This document shows positions 45,407 through 55,962 of a stretch of 64,000 bases of DNA, piece after piece. Position 1 is the first letter of the stretch; each line of letters opens with the position of its first letter. Origin of the DNA: Anaerorudis cellulosivorans (GTDB taxonomy: Bacteria > Bacteroidota > Bacteroidia > Bacteroidales > Dysgonomonadaceae). The DNA lies in the NCBI RefSeq assembly GCF_025943985.1, contig NZ_JAPCWE010000003.1, positions 62,001 through 126,000 of the forward strand, in the 5' to 3' direction. The notes under the pieces were generated by a model, which was given only the letters and a program-made list of their open reading frames with translations, ran no database searches and was not told where the DNA came from. Position numbers and translations under genes: made by a program.

Positions 45407-46018
45407 ATGAAATCATTGGCAAAACTTATATCCATAGTTTTTCAACCCCTATTAATGCCGGTCTACAACGTTTTGTTGTTATTTATTTATACTGATCAAT
45501 TTCGCATGACCTATGCCGGTCATTTCGTCGAAATTCTTCTACCCGTCTTCGTATTCGCGTTTGCCGTCCCATCTCTTATTATTTTGGTGATGTATCGCCT
45601 GCATCTCATTTCCAATTTATCGCTCGACATTCGCCACGAACGGTTTATTCCTTATATTTTTACCTTAATTTCTTATGGGTTTATGATTTATTTCTACCAT
45701 AAAATGGGCATGCCTTTTTGGTTTATCATGCTCAATGTATCATCGCTCATCGTAATGGCACTTGCCATTGTTGTTACCCTATGGTGGAAAATCAGCGCCC
45801 ACATGTTCGGCGTAGGAGGATTGATGGGTGGTGTAGTGGCTGTCAGCTATTTTGTGGAACACATCAATCCTCATTACCTCATTATGGCATTGTTGCTGAT
45901 TTCAGGGTTGGTGGGATCATCGCGATTGCTCTTAAAAAAACATACACCCGCTCAGGTATATACCGGATTTTTGCTCGGTTTTATGGTTACGTTTATCTGT
46001 GTATGGATTGGAGCATAA
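45407..46018 (+). CDS. PAP2-superfamily-like integral membrane protein
   Basis: 203 residues with about six membrane segments. The C-terminal half keeps the PAP2 layout: SAHMFGVGGLMGG in place of the PSGH motif and SRLLLKKHTPAQVYTGF in place of SRX5HX3D. The final acidic residue is Gln (HTPAQ), and the first motif (KX6RP) is not seen. It may be a non-catalytic or altered lipid-phosphate phosphatase relative. It is in line after rpoN (34 bp) and before gcvH (91 bp). Confidence 0.75.
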   Translation: MKSLAKLISIVFQPLLMPVYNVLLLFIYTDQFRMTYAGHFVEILLPVFVFAFAVPSLIILVMYRLHLISNLSLDIRHERFIPYIFTLISYGFMIYFYHKMGMPFWFIMLNVSSLIVMALAIVVTLWWKISAHMFGVGGLMGGVVAVSYFVEHINPHYLIMALLLISGLVGSSRLLLKKHTPAQVYTGFLLGFMVTFICVWIGA

Positions 46019-46109
46019 AACCCGGGAGCAGTCATTAAAAGTATTTTGTCGATAACGAAATAAGCACTATTTTTACACCACATTTTAAAAACCTTTAAAA
46101 ATAGAACAT

Positions 46110-46490
46110 ATGAATTTTCCTGAAAATGTAAAATACTCTCAAGATCACGAATGGATCAGAGTAGAAGGCCAAGAAGCTTATATAGGCATCACCGATTTTG
46201 CACAAAACGAATTGGGCGAAATTGTGTATGTCGATATACCCACCGTAGGCGATACCCTCGAAAGCGGAGAAATATTCGGCAGCATCGAAGCCGTAAAAAC
46301 CGTATCCGATCTTTTGATGCCTGTATCGGGGAAAGTACAGGAAATGAATGCCGACCTGGACGATGCACCCGAATTGGTGAACAAAGATCCTTACGGCAAG
46401 GGATGGATTATCAAAATCTCCATTCAAAAACCCGAAGAGCTCGACAACCTTTTGTCAGCCGAACAATACAAAAGCTTCATCGGCAAATAA
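46110..46490 (+). CDS. gcvH: glycine cleavage system H protein
   Basis: 126 residues, the standard length. The lipoyl-lysine Lys63 lies in [18 protein letters not shown], with the usual N-terminal [20 protein letters not shown]. It shuttles the aminomethyl group between the P, T and L proteins, none of which is encoded here. It is followed at 16 bp by purE; the link between glycine cleavage and one-carbon-dependent purine synthesis fits. Confidence 0.97.
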   Translation: MNFPENVKYSQDHEWIRVEGQEAYIGITDFAQNELGEIVYVDIPTVGDTLESGEIFGSIEAVKTVSDLLMPVSGKVQEMNADLDDAPELVNKDPYGKGWIIKISIQKPEELDNLLSAEQYKSFIGK

Positions 46491-46506
46491 TAAACATATC
46501 AAAAAT

Positions 46507-47013
46507 ATGAAACCGGTAGTAAGTATCATCATGGGCAGTACATCCGATCTGCCTATCATGGAAAAAGCCGCCAAATTTTTCGACGAAATGGAGATTCCGT
46601 TCGAAATTAATGCCTTGTCGGCACACCGCACTCCTGAAGCTGTAGAGCAATTTGCCAAAAATGCACGAGATCGCGGCATAAAAGTGATCATTGCTGCAGC
46701 CGGAATGGCAGCCCATCTGCCCGGAGTAATCGCTTCGATGACTCCCCTTCCGGTCATCGGAGTACCCATCAATTCGTCGCTCGAAGGAATAGATGCCCTG
46801 CTTGCCATCGTACAAATGCCTCCGGGAATTCCTGTGGCAACAGTCGGCATAAATGGAGCTTTGAATGCAGCAATCCTTGCTTTGCAAATCATTTCCACAA
46901 ACGATGAACAGCTGCAGCAAAAACTCGTCAGCTACAAAGAAGGATTGAAAAACAAAATTACCAAAGCAAACGAAGAACTGGCTGCCGTTAAATATAAATT
47001 CAAAACCAACTAA
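46507..47013 (+). CDS. purE: N5-carboxyaminoimidazole ribonucleotide mutase
   Basis: 168 residues, class I PurE. It has the N-terminal SIIMGSTSDLPIM, SAHRTPE (catalytic His region), AAAGMAAHLPGVIAS and GINGALNAAILALQI. It moves the carboxyl group of N5-CAIR to make CAIR in purine synthesis. It sits between gcvH and kdsD on one transcript. Confidence 0.96.
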   Translation: MKPVVSIIMGSTSDLPIMEKAAKFFDEMEIPFEINALSAHRTPEAVEQFAKNARDRGIKVIIAAAGMAAHLPGVIASMTPLPVIGVPINSSLEGIDALLAIVQMPPGIPVATVGINGALNAAILALQIISTNDEQLQQKLVSYKEGLKNKITKANEELAAVKYKFKTN

Positions 47014-47032
47014 TCTCATAGCAACGTCAATT

Positions 47033-47638
47033 ATGGATCTCGAGGAAATACAATCAATTATCAACCGCGAAGCCAATGCTATTTTGAATATTCCCGTCAC
47101 CGAACAATACAACAAGGCCGTAGATTTAATCATTGAACAGGTACACACAAAAAAAGGCAAACTCGTTATTAGCGGCATGGGAAAAGCCGGCCAAATCGGT
47201 CAGAATATAGCCACCACCTTTTGTTCTACCGGCACGCCGGCTATTTTTTTGCATCCCAGTGAAGCCCAGCACGGCGATCTTGGCATTCTTCAGGATAACG
47301 ACCTGCTTCTTTTGATTACCAATTCGGGTAAAACCCGCGAGATTATCGAACTCATCGATCTTGCCCGTGGCATGTATGCCGATATCCCCATTATCGTAAT
47401 CACCGGCAACAAAGACAGTGTACTGGCCAAAGAAGCCAATGTTCTTCTTCTTACAGGAAGCCCGGCAGAAGTATGTCCGCTGGAACTTACTCCTACCACT
47501 TCTACAACCGTCATGACGGTAATGGGAGACATTCTGGTGGTTGAAACCATGAAACGAATCGGTTTCACGGCAAACGAATATGCCAAACGTCATCACGGCG
47601 GATATCTGGGCGATGTGTCAAGAGAAAAAAGCAAATAA
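47033..47638 (+). CDS. kdsD: SIS-domain arabinose-5-phosphate isomerase (KdsD-like)
   Basis: 201 residues made of a single SIS domain: KLVISGMGKAGQIGQNIATTFCSTGTPA, HPSEAQHGDLG, LLITNSGKTREIIELI, and a C-terminal EYAKRHHGGYLG. It converts ribulose-5-phosphate to arabinose-5-phosphate for Kdo and LPS core. The CBS pair of E. coli KdsD/GutQ is missing, as in Bacteroidota single-domain enzymes, so the shorter length is not a truncation. It is the last gene before a strong two-way terminator. Confidence 0.88.
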   Translation: MDLEEIQSIINREANAILNIPVTEQYNKAVDLIIEQVHTKKGKLVISGMGKAGQIGQNIATTFCSTGTPAIFLHPSEAQHGDLGILQDNDLLLLITNSGKTREIIELIDLARGMYADIPIIVITGNKDSVLAKEANVLLLTGSPAEVCPLELTPTTSTTVMTVMGDILVVETMKRIGFTANEYAKRHHGGYLGDVSREKSK

Positions 47639-47674
47639 GCTGCATACTTCGTTTGTTATAGCGGTTTACGCTTG

Positions 47675-47719
47675 AGAATGAAAAACCCGAAAACAGTGCG
47701 TTTTCGGGTTTTTCATTCT
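47675..47719. terminator. bidirectional terminator between kdsD and yidC
   Basis: A perfect 20-bp stem (47675-47694 with 47700-47719) around a 5-nt loop, with A- and T-runs in both arms. It lies between the convergent kdsD and yidC stop codons. Confidence 0.9.
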
Positions 47720-47740
47720 TATCGTATTATTCCCGGTTTA

Positions 47741-49684
47741 TTATCTGCGCCGGTAATTCCTTTTAGCATTTTCTTTAGCCCTTTCTCTGGCCTGTTTTTC
47801 CTGCATTTTTTGTGCTTCTTCCAATCGAGCCATAAATCCCGATTTTTTCACCGGTTTCTTTTTATTTTCCTGCAATTGAGCCAACAGTTTCTCTTCGTTC
47901 ACAAACTGTTTGAACATAAAGGTACTAACGATAGTAATCAATGTGGAAAGGAAATAATAGTAGTTCAAACCTGCGGGGTAAGAATTCAGGAAAAAGAACA
48001 TGAAAAGAGACATAAATACAGGCATATACTTCATCGCTTTCATCTGTTGCTGCCCTGTATCCGTCAGGTTCATGTTGTAAAGTCCGTAAATCACGTTCAC
48101 GGTGGTCATCAACAAACAGAACAGGCTGATGTGATTTCCCATAAACCGTGTGATAAACGGAATATTGGCACTCCACGAAATAATGGAATCGTAGGTCGAG
48201 AGATCATCAGCCCACAAAAATCCTTGCTGACGCAATTCGATAGCCGACGGAAAGAAAAAGAACAAAGCCAATAGAACAGGCATCTGCAACAACATGGGCA
48301 GACATCCGCTCATGGGATTCACCCCTGCTCTTCGGTACAAATCCATTGTTGCTTGCTGGCGCTTCATCATTTGCTCCTGATCCTTTCCTGGATATTTTTT
48401 TTCGATCTCCATGATTTCCGGTTTCAACACCCGCATCTTTGCAGACGACCTATAGGAATGGAAAGTAAGAGGCAAAATGATCAACTTAACCATCAATGTG
48501 AGAATAAAAATGATCAATCCCATATTCCAATTGAGCGAAAGAAAAAAATTGAACACAGGTATTACCAACCCCTTATTTACCCAGTTCAGCCAACGGTAAC
48601 CCAATTCTACCAATTCCTGCAGATACAATTTGTCTTCCGGATTTTCCACCCCCTTGTCATAAGCTTTCAGTGTGGTATAATGTACAGGGCCAAAATAATA
48701 CCTGAATCCTGTAGCGTACTCGTTTTTTTCGTGATCAGCCACAATAGGCACCCATGCATCGGCTTTATAATCTTTCAAATAGTTCTCCGAAACAAGAGGT
48801 GTAGATGAAAGAATTACACTTTCAAAAGGTTTATCGGGGATAATCACCGAAGTAAAAAACTGATCTTTAAAAGCAAACCATTGAATGGGTTCGGTAATTT
48901 CTTTTGTTTCCTTTCGGCTCTCACTCATTTTTTTTGTACCCTGATTATGATACCGGTAATAAATTCGCGAATAGCGTTTCTCAAAGGCGTCTCCCTTTTC
49001 CTGACGACGCAGCTTCTGCGACCAGTTAATTTTAAAATTTGTCAGACTCTCGGGATGAAGTCCGTTGTTCATTCCCACGAGTCGGATGTCGAATTTCATC
49101 ATATACTCGTTCTTGGGCAAGGTGTACACAAAATCGAGATATTGGCTGTCGGAATTCTTCAAGCGCATTGTTACCGTACGGCCATCGTCTGAAACTATCG
49201 GCACAAAGGTTTGTTCTGCACTCGACAGTTTCACGCTTTTGCGATTATACAAATCGAGATTAAACTGTCCTTCGTCTCCTTCAAAGAGATAAAGGCTGTC
49301 TTTATTGTAACGCAAATATCCTTTTAACTGCACCGAGTAAATGCCACCACCTTTGGTGTCGAGCAAAAGTTTCACCTTCTCGTTTTCGAGAGCTACCAAT
49401 TTTCTTTCAGACTGTGTGGGGGATACCAACGAGTCGCTTTCTGTTATTGCTGAAGGAGAATCGAAAAAATCGGCTACTTCATTCTTTGCCTGACTGATCG
49501 GCGCCACACTGTCGGCAACTTGCTTTTCTCCTGCCACTTTTGCTTTCTCGGTCTCCACCATCACCAACGAATCGCGAATCCTTCGCTCTTCAGCCAGTTT
49601 TTCTTGGCTTGGACGATTATAAATTGAAAACGCAATAATAATAGCACCGATCAGCAACAGGCCTATTGTTGTATTTTTATCCAT
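47741..49684 (-). CDS. yidC: membrane protein insertase YidC
   Basis: 647 residues. An N-terminal membrane anchor is followed by a large periplasmic beta domain (about 65-340). The conserved insertase core (about 370-590) has WGLIIFILTLMVKLIILPLTFHS-like first core helix sequence and GCLPMLLQMPVLLALFFFF. A Lys/Arg-rich tail ends RNYRRR. It inserts and folds inner-membrane proteins with or without SecYEG. It lies 19 bp after pyrG on the same strand. Confidence 0.97.
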   Translation of the reverse strand: MDKNTTIGLLLIGAIIIAFSIYNRPSQEKLAEERRIRDSLVMVETEKAKVAGEKQVADSVAPISQAKNEVADFFDSPSAITESDSLVSPTQSERKLVALENEKVKLLLDTKGGGIYSVQLKGYLRYNKDSLYLFEGDEGQFNLDLYNRKSVKLSSAEQTFVPIVSDDGRTVTMRLKNSDSQYLDFVYTLPKNEYMMKFDIRLVGMNNGLHPESLTNFKINWSQKLRRQEKGDAFEKRYSRIYYRYHNQGTKKMSESRKETKEITEPIQWFAFKDQFFTSVIIPDKPFESVILSSTPLVSENYLKDYKADAWVPIVADHEKNEYATGFRYYFGPVHYTTLKAYDKGVENPEDKLYLQELVELGYRWLNWVNKGLVIPVFNFFLSLNWNMGLIIFILTLMVKLIILPLTFHSYRSSAKMRVLKPEIMEIEKKYPGKDQEQMMKRQQATMDLYRRAGVNPMSGCLPMLLQMPVLLALFFFFPSAIELRQQGFLWADDLSTYDSIISWSANIPFITRFMGNHISLFCLLMTTVNVIYGLYNMNLTDTGQQQMKAMKYMPVFMSLFMFFFLNSYPAGLNYYYFLSTLITIVSTFMFKQFVNEEKLLAQLQENKKKPVKKSGFMARLEEAQKMQEKQARERAKENAKRNYRRR

Positions 49685-49703
49685 TCTTATTCTTTATACC
49701 AAA

Positions 49704-51368
<1,665 letters not shown>

Positions 51369-51386
51369 TCAGATTTTTCAAAGTTG

Positions 51387-51394
51387 CAAAGGTA
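51387..51394 (-). promoter_or_regulatory. -7 box of pyrG-yidC
   Basis: TACCTTTG on the minus strand fits TAnnTTTG, 39 bp before the pyrG GTG, which supports that start. Confidence 0.6.
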
Positions 51395-51434
51395 AGAAAA
51401 AAAAGCCAATGCATGAAAAATCGAAGAAACTTCC

Positions 51435-51914
51435 TCAGGAATCGAAATTGGTCAGGCCAAAAAGTGAAGGACGTATCAACTCAACAATTTTTTCGAGATA
51501 GTAAGCATCTGTTTCGTCAAAAGCAGCCAAACGTTCGCTGTCGATATCCAGCACTGCCCCTACCTCATTCTCGTTCATCACGGGAACGACAATTTCGGAA
51601 CGCGAAAAACGGCTGCATGCAATGTGCCCGGGGAAAGCTTCCACATCGGGCACGATAAGGGTTTTCCGTTCTTTCCAAGCCGTTCCGCAAACACCCTTTC
51701 CATAAGCGATACGGGTACAGGCCACAGGTCCCTGGAAAGGTCCCAACACCAATCGATTCCCTTTCACGATATAAAATCCAACCCAAAAAAACCCAAAGGT
51801 TTCTTTTATTGCAGCCGCCACATTGGCCATATTGGCAACAATATCGTTTTCCGACTCGGTAAGAGACCTTATGGCGGAAATCAATTGCACGTATTTTTCT
51901 TTCTTGTCCGGCAT
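51435..51914 (-). CDS. msrC: GAF-domain free methionine-(R)-sulfoxide reductase
   Basis: 159 residues from the ATG at 51914. An ATG 21 codons earlier is rejected because a -7 box (51950-51957) lies within that extension. It is a single GAF domain with the fRMsr cysteines at 66 (GPVACTRI), 76 (GKGVCGTAW) and 100 (GHIACSRF), then AVLDIDSE and FDETDAYYLEKI. It reduces free methionine-R-sulfoxide using thioredoxin. It stands alone. Confidence 0.9.
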   Translation of the reverse strand: MPDKKEKYVQLISAIRSLTESENDIVANMANVAAAIKETFGFFWVGFYIVKGNRLVLGPFQGPVACTRIAYGKGVCGTAWKERKTLIVPDVEAFPGHIACSRFSRSEIVVPVMNENEVGAVLDIDSERLAAFDETDAYYLEKIVELIRPSLFGLTNFDS

Positions 51915-51949
51915 TTTTCTTTCTCTTTCAAATATTCTTCCTTTGGAAG

Positions 51950-51957
51950 CAAATGTA
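51950..51957 (-). promoter_or_regulatory. -7 box of the fRMsr gene
   Basis: TACATTTG on the minus strand fits TAnnTTTG, 36 bp before the chosen start codon. Confidence 0.5.
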
Positions 51958-52060
51958 GCAAAAATAACAAAACGCATTGTCGTTTTTTATCCGGCAATAC
52001 GTTTTGTTTTTCAATTACAGAGGAAGCAACAACCCTCGTCAACCGATTCTCTCTCTCGAT

Positions 52061-52741
52061 CTAATTTGCCTGTTGTTGAGCCTCCTCAATCATTTTGGCG
52101 TTGGGAAGAATGTAAACTTCAACCCTGCGATTCTGAGCTCTTCCTTCAACAGTACTGTTGTCGGCAATAGGTTGCGTAGATCCAAATCCTTTTGCCTCCA
52201 TACGGGTTCCCGTTATCCCTTTTGAGAGAAGATAATTGTAAACTGCTTCGGCACGACGTTCCGATAAAGGATTGTTAATGGCGTCATTGCCGGTACTGTC
52301 GGTATGCCCATAAATTTTGATATCGGTGTCGGGATTGCTTTTCAGCGATTCGGCAAATTTATCCAGCGACTCGCGCGAAGCCTCGTTCAATGTACTGGAA
52401 TTGGTTGCAAACAAAATACCCGATTCAAAAGTAACCTTAATGGCCTGTCCTTCGTTAATTTTCTCCACTTGTGCACCCTCAATCTCGGCCAATTCTTTGG
52501 CTTGCTTATCCATTTTATTGCCGATGATGGCACCTGCTGTTCCTCCTACTACCGAACCAATTCCTGCTCCCCATGCTGCTCCTTTGCCTCCTCCGGCAAT
52601 GGCCCCGATGCCTGCACCCAATGCAGCACCGCTTGCAGCTCCAATTCCTGCACCCTGAACTGTCTTGCTTGCTCCACAACTCGATAATGTTAACGTTGCA
52701 ACCAAGAAAAGTGCAGTTAAAACCAATGATACCTGTTTCAT
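52061..52741 (-). CDS. OmpA-family lipoprotein with glycine zipper
   Basis: 226 residues with a lipobox at LSSC. A glycine-zipper segment (about 30-78: GAGIGAASGAALGAGIGAIAGG and similar) is followed by a C-terminal OmpA peptidoglycan-binding domain (about 105-215: GILFATNSSTL, GHTDSTGNDAINNPLSERRAEAV, GFGSTQPIADN, NRRVEVYI). The layout resembles YiaD-type proteins that anchor the outer membrane to the wall. It follows a small acidic protein gene by 12 bp. Confidence 0.92.
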   Translation of the reverse strand: MKQVSLVLTALFLVATLTLSSCGASKTVQGAGIGAASGAALGAGIGAIAGGGKGAAWGAGIGSVVGGTAGAIIGNKMDKQAKELAEIEGAQVEKINEGQAIKVTFESGILFATNSSTLNEASRESLDKFAESLKSNPDTDIKIYGHTDSTGNDAINNPLSERRAEAVYNYLLSKGITGTRMEAKGFGSTQPIADNSTVEGRAQNRRVEVYILPNAKMIEEAQQQAN

Positions 52742-52753
52742 AACTTTTGTTTT

Positions 52754-53077
52754 TTAATAGAAAAGATTCAATGAATCGCAATAAGCCAATTCTCCCGCTA
52801 CGATGGCTTCAATTTCATCTTCTGAGAAATCCCTTATCGCATCTTTTTGTGCGTTTTTGATGACGTATGCCAACAATTCTTCCTCATCAATTATCACTTC
52901 CGCATCTTCCTCCTCATCCAAAAAGCCTTTTTCTTCATAATACTCATAGACGAGATCCACAATATAGTTTATCTCATCGTCGGTAAACTCGCCTCTCATT
53001 TCATCGGGCAAATGCTCTTGTATAAATCTTACGGAATCCTGTTCATCATATTCCAATACCTTGTCTTCCTCGCTCAT
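52754..53077 (-). CDS. small acidic conserved protein
   Basis: 107 residues from the ATG at 53077; a TTG two codons earlier is less likely. It is strongly acidic and helical, with repeated DEE/EEE clusters and a late ISEDEIEAIV-like segment (DFSEDEIEAIVAGELAYCDSLNLFY). There is no signal peptide or membrane helix. I do not recognise a characterised family. It is 12 bp upstream of the OmpA-type lipoprotein gene and shares its -7 box. Confidence 0.75.
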   Translation of the reverse strand: MSEEDKVLEYDEQDSVRFIQEHLPDEMRGEFTDDEINYIVDLVYEYYEEKGFLDEEEDAEVIIDEEELLAYVIKNAQKDAIRDFSEDEIEAIVAGELAYCDSLNLFY

Positions 53078-53160
53078 AATCAATGAATTTTTTAGTTTAA
53101 CAAGCTGTTTGTTGTAAATATTTCGTAAGTCAATTCTTTATTTGGCTAAGAAATTCATTC

Positions 53161-53168
53161 CAAATGTA
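53161..53168 (-). promoter_or_regulatory. -7 box of the acidic protein/OmpA unit
   Basis: TACATTTG on the minus strand fits TAnnTTTG and predicts a leader of roughly 75 nt. Confidence 0.5.
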
Positions 53169-53237
53169 AGAAAAAAATCCTTTCGTTTTGCTTTAATTAT
53201 CTACTAATTAAAACAACCATTGAAAGAATATGTTCAT

Positions 53238-53267
53238 AAAAAAAGCACCCCAAGAGGATGCTTTTTT
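53238..53267 (-). terminator. terminator of the second susC-susD-lipoprotein operon
   Basis: AAAAAAGCA (53239-53247) pairs with TGCTTTTTT (53259-53267), giving a T-run on both strands. It lies 37 bp past the lipoprotein stop. Confidence 0.75.
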
Positions 53268-53303
53268 ATTAGTCCGATATCTTTTGAAGAGAAATAAATA
53301 ATT

Positions 53304-54284
53304 TTATTCCTCTTCATTATCATTTTGTTGTGCATTTAAATAAGCTTCGAGATTTAAATAAATAAAAGTAGGAGTTTCACATGAATATTTTTCACCGTTA
53401 TTATAATCCGACATACTTATAAACAACGAATTTTCCGGAAAAATAATCACATCATTTTCTTCATCATATCTTCCTAATGGATATTCATTTATATCATCAG
53501 AAATATTCATGTATGCAGACCCGGTCAAAAAATAACCATATCCCCAGTCAAATCCTATTTGTTGAGGCAAGATAGATGCATTATTTTTGCTATCAACATT
53601 AATTACTAAATAAAAATCTCCCTCCAACATATCTTCAGGAGTATTATAAGGGTAACCATCAGCTATACCATACTCATCAAAATCTTCCGACTCCATCGGT
53701 TTAAATGGGTTAACCAAACGGTAACGAGTAATTCCACCGGGTAAAGTTGCTTTTTGAATATCCACATAAAAAGGATATAATGCAGGTACTGCAAAGAAAG
53801 TTGGAATAAGCCCCTCAATCATTACACCCTTTCCAATGTTTTCCCATTTAATACGAATTACGGAAATTTTTATAGAAGTTTTATTGTTTATGTATGGATT
53901 AAAATATTCATCACCTGAAATTCCTATTTCAAAACTATATTTTATTCCTTCTTCTGCTTCAGGAAAAGTCACTACAAAACTCGTTGTTTCTTCTCCGGCA
54001 TCAAAAGTAACAGTTTCCGGAATATTAAAAACATCATCTGCGCTGAAGACCTTGATTGGAACAGTTGCAGCCGTTTTCGAATCTTCTCTTGATATCGCTA
54101 CTATTACCTGAGCTAGTTCTGTAGGCTCCAATTCGATGTCAGTTGTGTTTGAATTAGGAAAGAATACATTTTGACAATTTGGAGGAACAATTGGCGAAGG
54201 CTCCCTTTCTATGCTGTCTTCGCAAGACAAAAAAGATAGCAATCCAACACTTAGAACGCAAAGAAATATCTTGTTAATTTTCAT
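53304..54284 (-). CDS. SusCD-associated lipoprotein with Calx-beta-like N-terminal domain
   Basis: 326 residues from the ATG at 54284; an earlier TTG is rejected. Lipobox at LSFLSC. Residues about 45-150 resemble the Calx-beta/DUF4843-type strand domain (ELAQVIVAISREDSKTAATVPIKV, then TVTFDAGEETTSFVVTF). The rest (about 155-320) is beta-rich, with no catalytic motif and an acidic end. It is the third gene of the locus, 47 bp after susD. A surface binding role is inferred from position. Confidence 0.7.
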   Translation of the reverse strand: MKINKIFLCVLSVGLLSFLSCEDSIEREPSPIVPPNCQNVFFPNSNTTDIELEPTELAQVIVAISREDSKTAATVPIKVFSADDVFNIPETVTFDAGEETTSFVVTFPEAEEGIKYSFEIGISGDEYFNPYINNKTSIKISVIRIKWENIGKGVMIEGLIPTFFAVPALYPFYVDIQKATLPGGITRYRLVNPFKPMESEDFDEYGIADGYPYNTPEDMLEGDFYLVINVDSKNNASILPQQIGFDWGYGYFLTGSAYMNISDDINEYPLGRYDEENDVIIFPENSLFISMSDYNNGEKYSCETPTFIYLNLEAYLNAQQNDNEEE

Positions 54285-54331
54285 ATTATCCAATTTTATG
54301 ATTCATATATTTAAAAATGAAACGAGATCTC

Positions 54332-55933
54332 CTACTGAGCAACCGGAGGATCAACTTTCCGATTATTATCTTCTTCCGATATTCCTTCATTCGCTTCAAT
54401 TTCACTCTTTGGTACAAGCCATAACAATATCGGATCTTCTGAAGGAATATTAAATTGCCAAGCATCAGGGAATGAAGTTACCCCGTTTTCAACTCTGGTA
54501 ACAGGTTTCTTCAATCTCATAATATCAAAGTAATAAAAACCTTCTCCCCATAATTCGATTCTTCTTTGAAACCATATTTCGTCTCTAAGTGTTTCCAGTG
54601 TAGACGCATTACATTTATAATTCGAATCCCTATTCGTTTTTACGAAATTTTCAAGTAAATTTTTTGCATCGCCAACTCGTCCACTCATGGCTAATCCTTC
54701 TGCCTTGATAAATAGCATCTCTTCTGCGCGCATCAAAAACCAATCTTGTGCTGGTATCAAAGTATTTAAATCATTATTATCAGCACCAAATTTAACATTG
54801 GTATAAGGACCAAAATCTCCATCAGATGACGCTATTCCAAACCATTTGTCATAAGAAGCATCTGCAACAAGTGGAGATTCTAAATTTTCGTTTAACCACC
54901 ATCCTTTACGAACATCCGTTTTTGAAATTAAATCATATAAAGGTTTATTGATTTTTTTCCATGCACCGACACCTACATAGCCATCGGTATAGAAAGAACA
55001 TAAATGCGAAGGCATATTTATAATACCGCTTGTGACAATATCATTATTTTCCGTAATAATATTTGCCCAAATCACAGTATTATCATTTGCATTCCAAAAA
55101 GCAGGAACTGATACTTCATCACGAGAGTATGGTCCTGCTCCGGATAAATTTAAAGCCATTTCAGCATCATCCGCTGCTTTTGAATATTCTCCCATTATAA
55201 GATTTGCGCGTGCTCTTAATCCATAAGCTACGGCTTGATCTATGTAGCCCTTATCGGGCCTTTTGTAGCCTTCCAATAAAGTAATGGCTTCATCTAAATC
55301 ATCTTTGATCAATTGATAAACCGCTTTCACAGAAGCTCGAGGATTATTTACCAATTGTTCTGCAGTTGTTTTTTCGGTAACAATCGGAACACAAAGCTTT
55401 TCTTCGTGGCCAATGAAAGTAAACTGATGAGTTTGAGCTAAGTTCAAATAATCAAACGCACGCACGGCTAAAGCTTGCCCTCTAAAAGCTTTTAAAGTAG
55501 GATCGGTTGTTGCAGAATCTACTGAAGAAATGACCAAATTAGCCGAAGCAATTTGCTTGTAAAAAAGATTCCACATAAAGAGGGTTCGAGTGTTTGTATA
55601 AACCCTATCTGCGTAACTTGCATTAGGAGCGAACCAATTATAACCAACATTGGCGCAAGTCATGTCTGCACCATTAGATTCCATCATTAAGCAAGCGGCA
55701 GCATACCCGAAATCGTTATGATAATCTTCCCCTAGAATGGCCCCGAAAGCAATCATGTTAGCATACATAGCTGCAACATCGGAAGCCAATAAAGCCGGAT
55801 TGGCTTCAAAAGCATCTTTCTTCTGTTCTTGAGTTAATGTTCCTCCTTCTGGTGCTGTTTCTAGTATATCTTCACAACTGATTAAGACTACTGCACCCAA
55901 AAGGAAAATTAAAATTTTATTAATCATTTTCAT
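54332..55933 (-). CDS. SusD/RagB-type nutrient-binding lipoprotein
   Basis: 533 residues, lipobox at VLISC followed by EDILETAPEG. It has the TPR-like core and the SusD family C-terminal block: AEEMLFIKAEGLAMSGRVGDAKNLL, EIWFQRRIELWGEGFYYFDIMRLKKPV, and a final IPSEDPILLWLVPKSEIEANE. It pairs with the susC 29 bp upstream. Confidence 0.94.
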   Translation of the reverse strand: MKMINKILIFLLGAVVLISCEDILETAPEGGTLTQEQKKDAFEANPALLASDVAAMYANMIAFGAILGEDYHNDFGYAAACLMMESNGADMTCANVGYNWFAPNASYADRVYTNTRTLFMWNLFYKQIASANLVISSVDSATTDPTLKAFRGQALAVRAFDYLNLAQTHQFTFIGHEEKLCVPIVTEKTTAEQLVNNPRASVKAVYQLIKDDLDEAITLLEGYKRPDKGYIDQAVAYGLRARANLIMGEYSKAADDAEMALNLSGAGPYSRDEVSVPAFWNANDNTVIWANIITENNDIVTSGIINMPSHLCSFYTDGYVGVGAWKKINKPLYDLISKTDVRKGWWLNENLESPLVADASYDKWFGIASSDGDFGPYTNVKFGADNNDLNTLIPAQDWFLMRAEEMLFIKAEGLAMSGRVGDAKNLLENFVKTNRDSNYKCNASTLETLRDEIWFQRRIELWGEGFYYFDIMRLKKPVTRVENGVTSFPDAWQFNIPSEDPILLWLVPKSEIEANEGISEEDNNRKVDPPVAQ

Positions 55934-55962
55934 ATTGTAAATTTATTATATCAGATTATTTA

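Noticed and set aside
47672-48274. 200-codon open frame on the plus strand opposite the end of yidC
   Set aside because: Antisense to yidC, begins inside a terminator stem, low-complexity Phe/His-rich translation.
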